A stretch of 64,000 nucleotides of DNA from an uncultured Collinsella sp. (GCA_900762325.1 CAAFGG010000018.1:1-64000), one strand, 5' to 3'; counted from the first letter of the stretch, positions 33,287 to 42,496 are shown. Translations and numbers: made by a program. Notes: a model not told the origin generated them from the letters alone.

Positions 33287-34996
33287 ATGGGAATGTATCA
33301 GGGAGTCAACGCTTCCGAGGGCATCGGTATCGGCACCGTCATGGTCGCCGTCGATCCCGACTTGACGTTTGAGCCGCACGAGGTTGCCGATTCGGCAGCA
33401 GAGAAGGAGCGCTATCAGTCCGCTCTTTCGGTCTTCTGCGAGAAGACCCAGGCTCAGGCCGACCACATGAAGGAGACGGTGGGCGAGGCCGAGGCCGAGA
33501 TCATGAGCGGACACATTGTCCTGGCTCAGGACCCGGGCATGACCGACGCCATCAACGCCGCCATTGACGGCGGTACCTGCGCCGAGCAGGCGCTCATGGA
33601 CACCTCGACCATGTTCGAGAACATGTTCCTGTCCATGGACGACGAGATGTTTCGTCTGCGCGCGGCCGACATCGCCGACATCCGCACCGGTATTCTGGCC
33701 GAGCTGCTGGGCAAGGAGGTCGTCGACCTCTCCGTCCTGCCCGAGAATACTGTCGTTGTCGTGCACGACCTCACGCCGTCCATGACCGCCACGATCGATA
33801 AGGCCCACGTTGCCGGTATCGTCACCGAGACCGGTGGCCGCACGTCGCACTCCGCGATTATTGCGCGCGCCCTCGAGATCCCGGCTGTCCTTTCGGTTTC
33901 CAATAGCTGCACCGCGCTGCGCAACGGTATGACCGTTGTCGTCGACGGTGGCAAGGGTATCGTTGAGGCCGATCCCGACGAGGAGACGCTCGCCGCATAC
34001 ACCGCCAAGGCCGAGGCCTTCGCTGCCGAGAAGGCAGCCCTCGAGGCCTTCCGCGGCAAGCCGTCCGTGACTGCCGATGGCATCAAGAAGATCATCGCCT
34101 GCAACATCGGTAACCCCGATGACGTGCCCAACGCGCTCGATCACGACGCCGAGGCCATCGGTCTGTTCCGCTCCGAGTTCCTGTTCATGGACTCTGCTGA
34201 GCTTCCTTCCGAGGAGGAGCAGTTCAACGCCTACCGTAAGGTCGCCAGCGCGCTCAAGGGTGCTCCGGTCATCATCCGTACGCTCGATGTGGGTGGCGAC
34301 AAGGAGATTCCGTATCTGCATATGGTCAAGGAAGACAACCCCTTCATGGGCTTCCGCGCCGTGCGTTACTGCCTGGCCAATCCCGACCAGTACAAGGTCC
34401 AGCTCCGCGCTCTGCTGCGCGCTAGCGCCTTCGGTGACGTCAAGATCATGATCCCGCTCGTCACCTGCGTCGAGGAGGTCTTGGCTGTCAAGGAGCTCGT
34501 CGAGCAGTGCAAGGCCGAGCTGACCGAAGAGGGTCGCAAGTTCAACGAGAACATCGAGGTCGGCATCATGGTCGAGACGCCCGCCGCTTCGCTGCTCGCA
34601 GACCGTCTTGCCGAGGTCGCCGACTTCTTCTCCATCGGCACCAACGACCTGATCGGCTACACCATGTGCGCCGACCGTGGTAACGACACCATCTCCAACC
34701 TGTACCAGGTTTACTATCCCGCCGTGCTCCGCTCGCTCAAGAACATCATCGAGAGCGGCGTGAAGGCCGGCATCATGGTCGGTATGTGCGGCGAGGCCGC
34801 TGCCGATCCGCTGCTCGAGCCGCTGCTGATCAGCTGGGGCCTGGAGGAGTTCTCGATGAGCGCTCCTTCGATCCTGCGCGCCCGCAAGACCATCAGCCAG
34901 TGGACCAAGGCCGAGTGCGACGAGCTCGCCGAGAAGGCGCTCGCCTGCAACACCGCAGCCGAGGTCAAGGCACTGCTCGAGTCCGCAGCTCGCTAA
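33287..34996 (+). CDS. ptsI: PTS enzyme I (phosphoenolpyruvate-protein phosphotransferase)
   Basis: A 569-residue protein that moves phosphate from PEP to HPr. The swivel domain carries the phospho-His in GGRTSHSAIIAR near residue 189. The PEP-binding barrel contains FRSEFLFMD near 296 and the catalytic Cys region MVGMCGEAAADP near 500. ATG 33287 (GGAG 6 nt upstream) and ATG 33293 are both possible. Its end is followed by a short hairpin (35014-35021 with 35036-35043) in the leader of the first kinase. Confidence 0.96.
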   Translation: MGMYQGVNASEGIGIGTVMVAVDPDLTFEPHEVADSAAEKERYQSALSVFCEKTQAQADHMKETVGEAEAEIMSGHIVLAQDPGMTDAINAAIDGGTCAEQALMDTSTMFENMFLSMDDEMFRLRAADIADIRTGILAELLGKEVVDLSVLPENTVVVVHDLTPSMTATIDKAHVAGIVTETGGRTSHSAIIARALEIPAVLSVSNSCTALRNGMTVVVDGGKGIVEADPDEETLAAYTAKAEAFAAEKAALEAFRGKPSVTADGIKKIIACNIGNPDDVPNALDHDAEAIGLFRSEFLFMDSAELPSEEEQFNAYRKVASALKGAPVIIRTLDVGGDKEIPYLHMVKEDNPFMGFRAVRYCLANPDQYKVQLRALLRASAFGDVKIMIPLVTCVEEVLAVKELVEQCKAELTEEGRKFNENIEVGIMVETPAASLLADRLAEVADFFSIGTNDLIGYTMCADRGNDTISNLYQVYYPAVLRSLKNIIESGVKAGIMVGMCGEAAADPLLEPLLISWGLEEFSMSAPSILRARKTISQWTKAECDELAEKALACNTAAEVKALLESAAR

Positions 34997-35070
34997 TTTG
35001 GTATCAGAGGTAACCGCGTGGTTGGAATGGGCCGGCCACGCGGCCCTCACATATACAGGGGGTACTGTAA

Positions 35071-36003
35071 ATGTTCTACACGCTAACCGCTAACCCGGCT
35101 GTCGACATGACGGTTTCGAGCTCTCCGCTCGAGCCCGACGAGAACGTCCGCACCGGCTCGGCCAGCTACACGGCTAACGGCAAGGGCCTTGACGTGTCCT
35201 TCGCCTTTAAGAAGATGGGCGTTGACACCGTCGCACTCGGCTTCTTTGCTGGCTTCACGGGCAAGTTCATCGTCGAGGAGGTCATGAACCTGGGTTGCCT
35301 CTGCCGCCCGGTCTGGACCGACGGTATCACGCGCATTAACACCTACGTCAACGATGGCCAGCACGAGTACGGCATCCTGAACCCGGGTGCTCCGATCACG
35401 CCGCAGCACCAGGAGGAGCTCTACAACATCCTGGACACCGCGGGCGATCTCGAGTGCCTGATCGTTTCCGGCTCCGTGCCTCCCAAAGCTACGCCCGACT
35501 TCCTGGCTCAGGTCATGGAGCACGCTCAGGCTCGTGGCGCCGACGTCGTCCTGGACCTGTCCTCCGACAAGCTCAAGGAGCTCGCTCACAAGAAGCCGCT
35601 GCTCATCAAGCCGAACCATCACGAGATGAAGGCCATCTTCGGCGTGCCGGTCGACACCGACGACGAGGTCCGCGTTGCCATGAAGATGGCTCACGACGCT
35701 GGCGTTCAGAACGTGCTGCTCACCCGTGGTAGCCGCGGCGACGCTTACTTCTCCAACGGCGAGGACATCTGGTACGCCAAGCGTGAGTTCAACATCAAGC
35801 TGGTTTCTTCCGTCTGCGCCGGCGACTGCACCCTCGCTGCGTTCCTGCACAAGTGGTACAGGGATCGCGACAACGTCGAGGAGGCCATGAAGCTCGCTAT
35901 GGCCACCGGCGCCAACGTTGCTGAGTCCGTCGGCATCGGCGACTTCGGTCACGTCGACGAGTACAGCAAGCGCGTTGCTGTCCGCAAGCTCGATCGTCAG
36001 TAA
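35071..36003 (+). CDS. PfkB-family hexose-phosphate kinase (1-phosphofructokinase/LacC-like), copy 1
   Basis: A ribokinase-fold kinase of 310 residues. The opening YTLTANPAVDMT, the GKGLDVS glycine motif near 38, the substrate block SGSVPP near 134 and the ATP-site motif CAGDCTLAAF (catalytic Asp) near 254 match 1-phosphofructokinases and tagatose-6-phosphate kinases. It probably makes fructose-1,6- or tagatose-1,6-bisphosphate from the PTS product. The usual GAGD is CAGD. It is 74 bp after ptsI. Confidence 0.87.
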   Translation: MFYTLTANPAVDMTVSSSPLEPDENVRTGSASYTANGKGLDVSFAFKKMGVDTVALGFFAGFTGKFIVEEVMNLGCLCRPVWTDGITRINTYVNDGQHEYGILNPGAPITPQHQEELYNILDTAGDLECLIVSGSVPPKATPDFLAQVMEHAQARGADVVLDLSSDKLKELAHKKPLLIKPNHHEMKAIFGVPVDTDDEVRVAMKMAHDAGVQNVLLTRGSRGDAYFSNGEDIWYAKREFNIKLVSSVCAGDCTLAAFLHKWYRDRDNVEEAMKLAMATGANVAESVGIGDFGHVDEYSKRVAVRKLDRQ

Positions 36004-36031
36004 TCGAAACGCGACATATTCGTGCGCATGT

Positions 36032-36064
36032 GGCGCCCCGGTTTCGGCTGGGGCGCCTTTTTGT
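36032..36064 (+). terminator. Terminator after first PfkB kinase
   Basis: Stem GGCGCCCC (36032-36039) with GGGGCGCC (36050-36057) is followed by TTTTTGTT. Confidence 0.88.
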
Positions 36065-36110
36065 TCCGCCACGGGGGAGAGGTGTCCCGCCGTACTTCAT
36101 CGCTTCCACA

Positions 36111-36157
36111 CCTTTCACCGAGTTGTCCTAGCCTTTTACCGATGCGTGGAATATACT
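36111..36157 (+). promoter_or_regulatory. Promoter region of second PfkB kinase with direct repeats
   Basis: CCTTTCACCG (36111-36120) and CCTTTTACCG (36132-36141) are direct repeats exactly 21 bp apart (two helical turns). They precede TATACT at 36152-36157, and the second repeat covers the -35 position. This looks like an activator or repressor site. Confidence 0.5.
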
Positions 36158-36191
36158 TTCATTAACACGTTGCTTCGTGAAAGGAACATTC

Positions 36192-37124
36192 ATGATTTAC
36201 ACGCTCACTGCAAATCCCGCCATTGACTACAACATCGCCTGCGACGGTCTTGCTGCCAACACCGTCACGCGTACCCGCAACGCCGTCTACACGCCCAACG
36301 GCAAGGGCCTCAACGTCTCGTTTACGCTTGACCACTACGGCGTCGACACCACGATCCTGGGCTTTTTCGCCGGTTTCTCGGGCGAGTTTATCGTTAAGGG
36401 CGCCGAGGCCCTGGGCGTGCCCGTCAAGCCCGTATGGACCGACGGCATTACGCGCGTCAATGTGTTCCTCAACGCCGGCCCCGACACCGAGTACAACATG
36501 GTCAACGCCGGTGCCGCCATCAACGAGGCCAACGAGCAGGAGATGTTTGAGCTCATCGATTCGCTCGATGACATGACCTGCCTAGTCATCAGCGGCTCGC
36601 TGCCTCCCAACACTTCCGAGGGCTTCTTGGCCGAGGTCCTGCGCCGCGTCAAGGCCAAGGGGGCCGAGTTCGTCCTCGACATCTCGAGCCATCAGCTGGC
36701 AGACCTCATTGCCATGGAGCCGCTGCTGATCAAGCCCAATGACGATGAGCTGCTCGACATCTTTGGCATTAAGGTGAGCGGTGGCGACGACGAGTCCGTC
36801 AAGGGCGCGATGGCCGAGCTGCACGCCAAGGGCGCCAAGAACGTGCTGCTGACCCTCGGTGGCGCCGGTGCGTACTTCTCCAACGGCGAGCATATCTGGT
36901 TTGCCAACCGCACCTTCGACGTCAAGCTGCTGTCGACCGTCTGCGCCGGTGATTCCTCGCTGGCCGCCTTCCTGTCCGTGTGGCACGACGCCCCCGAGCG
37001 AGTCGAGGATGCCTTGCGTCTTTCGATGGCCACCGGCGCCAACGTGGTCGAGTGCCCCGGTCTGGGCGATTTTGCCAAGGTGGACGAATATAAGAAGCAC
37101 ATCGAGGTTCGCCAGGTCTGCTAA
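36192..37124 (+). CDS. PfkB-family hexose-phosphate kinase, copy 2
   Basis: A 310-residue paralogue of the kinase at 35071, with the same landmarks: YTLTANPAIDYN, GKGLNVS, SGSLPP, and CAGDSSLAAF with the catalytic Asp. The two differ across much of their length, so this is an old duplication with likely different substrates, for example fructose-1-phosphate against tagatose-6-phosphate. ATG 36192 has AAAGGA upstream; a GTG at 36177 is less likely. It has its own promoter region and terminator. Confidence 0.87.
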   Translation: MIYTLTANPAIDYNIACDGLAANTVTRTRNAVYTPNGKGLNVSFTLDHYGVDTTILGFFAGFSGEFIVKGAEALGVPVKPVWTDGITRVNVFLNAGPDTEYNMVNAGAAINEANEQEMFELIDSLDDMTCLVISGSLPPNTSEGFLAEVLRRVKAKGAEFVLDISSHQLADLIAMEPLLIKPNDDELLDIFGIKVSGGDDESVKGAMAELHAKGAKNVLLTLGGAGAYFSNGEHIWFANRTFDVKLLSTVCAGDSSLAAFLSVWHDAPERVEDALRLSMATGANVVECPGLGDFAKVDEYKKHIEVRQVC

Positions 37125-37146
37125 CCGCATCGAAAAATCGTTGCCG

Positions 37147-37182
37147 AACACCCGCTTTGGATCTCCGAGGCGGGTGTTTTTT
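37147..37182 (+). terminator. Terminator after second PfkB kinase
   Basis: A 9-bp stem (37147-37155 with 37170-37178) is followed by TTTTTT (overlapping the stem base). Confidence 0.88.
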
Positions 37183-37319
37183 GCTCGCTGAACGTATGTG
37201 GCGTCTGCTGTCTCGTTTTATCTAATCGACGACGCGATTGCGTGTGCGCGCTTTCTCGTTTCTTGTTAGACTTCTTGAGAACCATCGATTAACGCTCACA
37301 AGTGCAGGAGGCCATAGGC

Positions 37320-38714
37320 ATGTGCAATGTTTCGCTCAACGGTACTCAACCGTCCGATGCGTCCCTGCGCGTCCTGCGCGCGCTTGAGGCGGCTGGTCTT
37401 GAGGCTTGGTACGTGGGCGGTTGGGTGCGCGACGCCCTGATGGGTTGCCCCAGCCACGATGTTGATATGTGCTGTAGCGGCCTGTGGCAGGAGTCCAAGG
37501 TGGCGCTCGAGGCCGCTGGTATCGCGGTCGTGGAGTCGGGCATTAAATTTGGTGGAATCACGGCTATTTCCGATGGCGAGCGTATCGAGGTCACCACGTA
37601 CCGTCTGGATGGCTTTTACACCGATGGTCGTCATCCCCAGAGTGTGGAGCGTGCCGCCTCGCTCGAGGACGATCTGGCGCGCCGCGACTTTACCGTCAAT
37701 GCCATGGCCTGGCATCCCGAGCGCGGGCTTGTCGACCGCTACGACGGCCAGGGTGACTTGGAGCGCAAGCTGATTCGCGCTGTCGGCGATCCCAAGCGTC
37801 GCTTTAACGAGGACGCCCTGCGCATGCTGCGTGCGGTGCGCTTTGCCTGCCGTCTGGACTTTATGATTGAGCCCGAGACCAAGCGTGCGCTTGCCGAGTG
37901 CGCGCCGCTGCTCGATGCCGTGGCGCGTGAGCGTGTGGGTATTGAGCTCGAGGGCATTCTTTCGACCGGTCATGGGGGAGACGCGATGCTCCGCTATCCC
38001 GAGCTCATCTGCGCCGCCGTGCCCGAGTTGGCAGCGGGTCGCGGGTTTGATCAGCGCAGTGTCTATCATGCGTTTAACGTCTACGTGCATATCGCCCGTG
38101 TGCTGACGGTGGCGGGGGAGCTCGCGCTGTGTGACGGCGTCGCGCCCTCGTCGAGCCTTATGTGGGCGGCGTTTTTGCACGATGTGTCCAAGCCCGAGTG
38201 CTTCACGGTCGACCATGCCGGTAGCGGACACTTCTACGGTCATCCCGAGCTCGGCGCCAAGAAGGCGCGCGTCATTATGGATCGCCTGGCGCTCTCGCAC
38301 GACTTGGTGCGCGACGTGTGCCTGCTCATCAAATACCATGACAAGCCGCTGCGCCCCGAGCGCTCCTGTCTGCTCAATATGATGCGCGCGCTTTCGGGTG
38401 AGGGCGTCGACACGGCCCGCCTGATTGACGAGCTCATGGACCTTAAGCGTGCCGACACACTTGGCAAGGCCCCGTCGTGCTTCTATTACGTTGAGACGAT
38501 TGAGGAGATGCGCGCGATGGCGCACGAGCTGCTGAGGGCGGGGGAGCCCTATACGCTCAAGATGCTCGCCATCAACGGCGGCGACCTGATCCGTGCTGGA
38601 GTCAAGCCCGGGCCGGAACTGGGGCAGCTTCTCAACTCCGCCCTCGACGCCGTGATCGAAGACAACATTCCCAACGATCGCGAAGCTCTTTTGGTCCATC
38701 TTAACTTGAATTAG
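37320..38714 (+). CDS. cca: CCA-adding tRNA nucleotidyltransferase with HD domain
   Basis: A protein of about 464 residues. The class II nucleotidyltransferase head has GGWVRDALMG and HDVDM (catalytic Asp pair) near residues 32-52, then the RRDFTVNAMAW and RFNEDALRMLRAVRFACRL blocks. A C-terminal HD domain (FLHDVSKPE near 285) may be a phosphohydrolase. It adds or repairs the CCA end of tRNAs. ATG 37320 has AGGAGG 9 nt upstream, preferred over GTG 37302, which would put that site inside the gene. The tRNA genes follow 127 bp downstream. Confidence 0.92.
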   Translation: MCNVSLNGTQPSDASLRVLRALEAAGLEAWYVGGWVRDALMGCPSHDVDMCCSGLWQESKVALEAAGIAVVESGIKFGGITAISDGERIEVTTYRLDGFYTDGRHPQSVERAASLEDDLARRDFTVNAMAWHPERGLVDRYDGQGDLERKLIRAVGDPKRRFNEDALRMLRAVRFACRLDFMIEPETKRALAECAPLLDAVARERVGIELEGILSTGHGGDAMLRYPELICAAVPELAAGRGFDQRSVYHAFNVYVHIARVLTVAGELALCDGVAPSSSLMWAAFLHDVSKPECFTVDHAGSGHFYGHPELGAKKARVIMDRLALSHDLVRDVCLLIKYHDKPLRPERSCLLNMMRALSGEGVDTARLIDELMDLKRADTLGKAPSCFYYVETIEEMRAMAHELLRAGEPYTLKMLAINGGDLIRAGVKPGPELGQLLNSALDAVIEDNIPNDREALLVHLNLN

Positions 38715-38778
38715 CTACCTAGTTTACCTGCGTGTTCCATAACCTGCCGACAATTTTTTGGCAATTTGGAATTTCTTC

Positions 38779-38807
38779 TTGCGCTGACGTTTTTTGTCCC
38801 GTAATAT
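38779..38807 (+). promoter_or_regulatory. Promoter of the tRNA-Glu pair
   Basis: TTGCGC (38779-38784), a 17-bp spacer and TAATAT (38802-38807) lie 34 bp before the first tRNA. Confidence 0.65.
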
Positions 38808-38841
38808 ATTTCCTCGCAGCACGGCAGTGCAGATGTCATGT

Positions 38842-38918
38842 GGCCCGTTCGTCTAGCGGTTTAGGACGCCGCCCTCTCAAGGCGGAGATCACCAGTTCGA
38901 ATCTGGTACGGGCTACCA
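38842..38918 (+). tRNA. tRNA-Glu (anticodon CTC), copy 1
   Basis: The 77-nt gene includes an encoded CCA. It folds as a complete cloverleaf: acceptor GGCCCGT with ACGGGCT, D-arm GTCTAGCGG, anticodon stem CCGCC/GGCGG with loop CTCTCAA (anticodon 38876-38878, reads GAG), and T-loop GTTCGAAT. The G1-U72 pair is also seen in actinobacterial tRNA-Glu. Confidence 0.97.
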
Positions 38919-38940
38919 CTTCTTTTCTGCTGAGCCCTAT

Positions 38941-39017
38941 GGCCCGTTCGTCTAGCGGTTTAGGACGCCGCCCTCTCAAGGCGGAGATCACCAGTTCGAA
39001 TCTGGTACGGGCTACCA
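38941..39017 (+). tRNA. tRNA-Glu (anticodon CTC), copy 2
   Basis: Base-for-base identical to the copy at 38842, with 22 bp between them, so it is a recent tandem duplication or is kept identical by gene conversion. GAG is the dominant Glu codon in this genome segment. Confidence 0.97.
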
Positions 39018-39027
39018 CGCATCTGAT

Positions 39028-39059
39028 ACCCGGACTTCCCATGGAAGGCCGGGTTTTTT
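39028..39059 (+). terminator. Terminator of the tRNA-Glu pair
   Basis: A stem of about 11 bp with one mismatch (39028-39039 with 39043-39054) is followed by TTTTTT. Confidence 0.88.
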
Positions 39060-39166
39060 ATTTTAAACAAGCGTCTGCAATTCCCGTTTGAACCAGAGCT
39101 TTGCGATCTGTCTATGGTCCTTGCGGGTACAATATCCAAGATATTTTGACTGTTAGAAGGAGTCTC

Positions 39167-40474
39167 ATGACGGAGTCCTCTCAGCATACGTCTAAGCCCC
39201 AGGTCGAGGTTGAGGCCTCGGGCGGAGATGACAATAAGAGCGCACGCCGCGGCGCCATCTTTATCGGCGTCGTGCTGGTGGGTTATATCGTCTATCTGGT
39301 GGTAACCGGGCAGATGGGGCAGTTCTGGGCCGCTATGTCGAGCGTCCAGGCGTCATGGCTCGTTGTCGCGTGTCTTTGCATGTTCATGTATCTGTTCTTT
39401 GGCATTGTGGCCTATGCGATCGCTGTCTGGCTCGACCCCAATTCACCCGTTGGCATTCGCGACCTGATCTCGGTCGAGGCGAGTGGCATCTTCTTTGGCA
39501 ACCTCACACCTATGATGATGGGCTCGACTCCTGCTCAGATCTACCGCCTGACCAAAGCGGGCCAAAATGTCGGCGAGGCCGGAGCCACACAGTTCACGCG
39601 CTTTATCGTGTACCAGTTTGGACTCGTTGCCTGGGGCGCTATCCTACTGCTTGCTCGCATGCCGTTTTTTGCCGAGCGCTATGGCGACATGACGCTGCTG
39701 TGCGTCTTTAGCTTTGGTGGGCACTGCTGCATCTTGCTTGGCATCTTCGCCGTCGCGCTCATGCCTAAGACCGTCACGCGCGTCGCCCATTGCATCATCA
39801 ATTGGCTCGAGCGCATTGGTGTCTCGGCCACTAAGATTGAGGGTTGGCGCACGTTTGTCGATGGCGAGATCTACTCCTTCTCCGAGAAGTTTAAGCTTTC
39901 GGCCGGACATTTTTCTTCCATGCTGCTCACCGTGTTTATCACTATGCTGCAGCTCGCGTTTTTCTATCTGGTGCCGTATTTCCTGATGCTTGCCTTTGGC
40001 CACCACGAGGTCGACTTTTTCTCGGTCATGGCCGCGAGCGCCTTTGTCCAGCTGCTGAGCTCTGCGGTTCCCTTGCCCGGTGGAACTGGTGGCGCTGAGG
40101 GCGGCTTTGCATTGTTCTTGGGTCATTTCTTTGGGTCGGCTTCGACCGCCGGCTATCTGCTGTGGCGCCTCATTACGTTTATCGCGCCGACCATTTTGGC
40201 TGCGCCCCTGCTGGGACTTAAGAGCGCCCACAACGAGAGCATCCATGCGCGCTGGGATCGTGTGATGCGCAAGCTCGGTCGCACGCCTCAGACGCCCTCT
40301 GCGCCCACTAAGCCGCACCCCACGAATGCTGTTACCGTTGATCCCAAGAAGCGCGCTCAGAAGGCTTCTGGGACCGCTAAGCCGGCTCATAAAGCCTATG
40401 TGCGCCAGACAGGCGATGGTATTCGCGTATCTCCGTCGGCACTCAATAAGAAGAAGCATCTCAAGTTGCAGTAG
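39167..40474 (+). CDS. Flippase-like / LPG-synthase-type membrane protein
   Basis: A protein of 435 residues with about eight membrane segments, matching the lysylphosphatidylglycerol-synthase transmembrane / UPF0104 family (conserved LTPMMMGSTPAQIYRL near 110 and PLPGGTGGAEGGFALFL near 300). It lacks the soluble aminoacyl-transfer domain, so it is more likely a lipid-linked substrate flippase. A Lys-rich tail of about 85 residues is cytoplasmic. AAGGAG supports ATG 39167. Confidence 0.8.
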   Translation: MTESSQHTSKPQVEVEASGGDDNKSARRGAIFIGVVLVGYIVYLVVTGQMGQFWAAMSSVQASWLVVACLCMFMYLFFGIVAYAIAVWLDPNSPVGIRDLISVEASGIFFGNLTPMMMGSTPAQIYRLTKAGQNVGEAGATQFTRFIVYQFGLVAWGAILLLARMPFFAERYGDMTLLCVFSFGGHCCILLGIFAVALMPKTVTRVAHCIINWLERIGVSATKIEGWRTFVDGEIYSFSEKFKLSAGHFSSMLLTVFITMLQLAFFYLVPYFLMLAFGHHEVDFFSVMAASAFVQLLSSAVPLPGGTGGAEGGFALFLGHFFGSASTAGYLLWRLITFIAPTILAAPLLGLKSAHNESIHARWDRVMRKLGRTPQTPSAPTKPHPTNAVTVDPKKRAQKASGTAKPAHKAYVRQTGDGIRVSPSALNKKKHLKLQ

Positions 40475-40590
40475 GGCAGTCGTGCGTTCTTCATGATGCG
40501 GGGCATATTTGTGCTGTATGGGGGATAATCCTCTTACGTAGATTATCTCTCATCTGTTGATGAATGCTCGCATATCGAAGGGACACGCCC

Positions 40591-41202
40591 ATGGCAACCA
40601 GCAAACCGCGTCTTGACCGCCGCATTGTTCGCAGCCGTAATGCCATCCTTTCCGCTTTCGAGCGTCTGCTCATGGAAAAGCCGCTGGCAGACATTACGGT
40701 GAGTGCCATCGCACGCGAGGCCAATGTCGACCGCAAAACCTTCTACGTGCACTTTGGCACGGTTGACGGCCTGCTCGATGCCATTGCCGTCGATGTGGTG
40801 GAGATGATTGTCGACTCGGTCGAGAAAACGCTTGCTTCCATGGACGGCGACACCAACGAGCGCGCCCTTGGCGCGGCGGCGACCTTCTTTAAAACCGTTA
40901 ACGAGGCACTGTGCAACAACTTGGTGCTCAATCGTCAGCTGATCGAGAACATTCCGCTTGATGATTTTATGGCTCGTCTTCGTGCGCCGCTCGAGCACGA
41001 GATTGCCGAGCGCGATTTGCTGCCCCAAGGTCTCAAGGACGAGATGTTCGATTACTATCTTGCGTTTTTGCTGTCCGGTATCATCGGCATCTATCGCACG
41101 TGGGCGCTGTCTGACGGTTCGGTTCCTATCGAGCGTGTCTCGGAGGTTGCCAACGACCTGACTCTCAACGGCCTGTCGAGTCTGGAATCTCGCTTGGACT
41201 AG
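40591..41202 (+). CDS. TetR-family transcriptional regulator
   Basis: A protein of 203 residues. The N-terminal helix-turn-helix (ADITVSAIAREANVDRKTFYVHFG, about 30-55) is a clear TetR DNA-binding domain. The C-terminal ligand domain is all helical and resembles DhaS-type regulators. It is the last gene before the IS3 scrap and the high-GC cobalamin island. The target is unknown. Confidence 0.85.
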   Translation: MATSKPRLDRRIVRSRNAILSAFERLLMEKPLADITVSAIAREANVDRKTFYVHFGTVDGLLDAIAVDVVEMIVDSVEKTLASMDGDTNERALGAAATFFKTVNEALCNNLVLNRQLIENIPLDDFMARLRAPLEHEIAERDLLPQGLKDEMFDYYLAFLLSGIIGIYRTWALSDGSVPIERVSEVANDLTLNGLSSLESRLD

Positions 41203-41204
41203 GC

Positions 41205-41297
41205 CTAGTTGGGCTCGTCGGCGTGGAAATTCTTGTTCACGAGGCTCTCCGGCGCCTTGTAGACCTCGCCGGCGTAGGAGCTGTAGCCTGAGGATCC
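41205..41297 (-). pseudogene. IS3-family transposase (OrfB) remnant
   Basis: Read on the minus strand, 30 codons between a TAA (41298-41300) and a TAG (41205-41207) give GYSSYAGEVYKAPESL followed by VNKNFHADEPN. This is the stretch just before the catalytic DDE core in IS3-family OrfB transposases. Nothing else of the element is left. It marks the left border of the cobalamin island. Confidence 0.7.
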
Positions 41298-41314
41298 TTA
41301 AAATAAAGTCCAGT

Positions 41315-42496
41315 TTATCCTTCCCACTCTAATTGGGAATCCTCCGATGCGCCTTCGCACGCTCGCACGACCTCGATACCATGCGAGCGTGCGAACTCGA
41401 CGAGCTCTGCGTTGCGGGCGTTTATGGTGCCGAAGGCGGCGGGGCACACGATAAGGCGCGCACAGTGGACGAGGAGCTCTTTGGCGCGGGCTATGGTTTT
41501 ATCCCCGATCGGCTCGAAGGCGCGCTCGGCCACGCATTCCGTCGCCAGGTCGCGCGCGAGCTCGCAGTCGATGTCCCCTTCGTGCAGAACGCCCGCGTAG
41601 AACGCCTTGCCCTGCCGGATGAGCTGGCGAAACACAGCCGACCCCGTACCTGCGCCGGCGATGACGAAAGTGTGCGCATCACCGTGTGGGCGCCCAATTT
41701 CCACGCTGCCGAAGCGCTCGTTGAAGGTGCCATGCTGAAGGCCGTAGAGCTCGCCAATTGTCTCGCGCGTGAATATGTCCTCGGGTGCGCCGGCGCGGAA
41801 GACCCGGCCGTCCTTCACGCAAATCACCTTGTCGGCGCTTTTCTGCGCGAGCTCGAGTTCGTGGATGGACATGATGACAGCCACATTCCGCGATTTCGCA
41901 AGGTGGCGAAGTATTCGCAGCAGGTCGATCTGGTAGCGGATATCGAGATACGACGTGGGCTCGTCGAGCACGAGCACACGCGGATCCTGCGCGATGGCGC
42001 GTGCGAGCATGACGCGCTGGCGTTGCCCATCGCTTATCTGCATGAAGTCGCGCTCGGCGAGCTCTTCCACATGTGCGGTTTTCATTGCCTCGTCGACCCG
42101 ACTATGGTCTTCGGGCGAGAGTGTGCCCATTCGCCCGGTGTAGGGATGTCTTCCCGCCTCTACGATATCGCGGCAGGTGAGGAGCTCGGTCCGAGGGCGA
42201 TCTGTCAGCATAACGGCAAGGTTCCTTGCGAACTCCGCCGTCTTCCATCGGGAAATCTCCCGTCCGTCGAGCTCGACCGCGCCGGCAAGCGGTGCAAGAT
42301 GGCGTGTGATGGTTTTCAAGATGGTCGACTTGCCCGAGCCGTTCGGACCGATGAGCGCCACGACGTCGCCCGCGCGAACCTCCAGATCGACACCTTCGAC
42401 TACGACCTTCTTGTCGTAGCCCGCCGACAGGTCGCTTATGCGGAAAAGCGGCGCTCCGTCAGTCTGCGTTTTGGGCCGCGGCACGAATTTCCCCAT
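41315..42496 (-). CDS. ABC transporter ATPase, iron/heme/cobalamin type, with extra C-terminal domain
   Basis: A protein of 393 residues. Residues 15-255 form the ATPase: Walker A GPNGSGKST (50-58), signature ISDGQRQR in place of LSGGQ, Walker B VLVLDEPTSYLD, and the switch His in SIHELE. It powers the permease encoded upstream. Residues of about 265-393 are an added alpha/beta domain with FVIAGAGTGS and CPAAFGTINARN that I cannot assign to a family; FepC/BtuD proteins normally stop near 260. The start ATG directly follows the permease stop. It is the last gene of the riboswitch-controlled operon. Confidence 0.88.
   Translation of the reverse strand: MGKFVPRPKTQTDGAPLFRISDLSAGYDKKVVVEGVDLEVRAGDVVALIGPNGSGKSTILKTITRHLAPLAGAVELDGREISRWKTAEFARNLAVMLTDRPRTELLTCRDIVEAGRHPYTGRMGTLSPEDHSRVDEAMKTAHVEELAERDFMQISDGQRQRVMLARAIAQDPRVLVLDEPTSYLDIRYQIDLLRILRHLAKSRNVAVIMSIHELELAQKSADKVICVKDGRVFRAGAPEDIFTRETIGELYGLQHGTFNERFGSVEIGRPHGDAHTFVIAGAGTGSAVFRQLIRQGKAFYAGVLHEGDIDCELARDLATECVAERAFEPIGDKTIARAKELLVHCARLIVCPAAFGTINARNAELVEFARSHGIEVVRACEGASEDSQLEWEG

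Noticed and set aside
30263..35050. Long minus-strand frames opposite the PTS permease (30263-32572) and ptsI (33266-35050)
   Set aside because: They lie fully antisense to clear genes and have low-complexity His/Gly/Asp/Val-rich translations.
38842..39017. Possible two-unit repeat or CRISPR-like array
   Set aside because: Both units fold as complete tRNA-Glu genes with encoded CCA; the repeat is a tRNA duplication.
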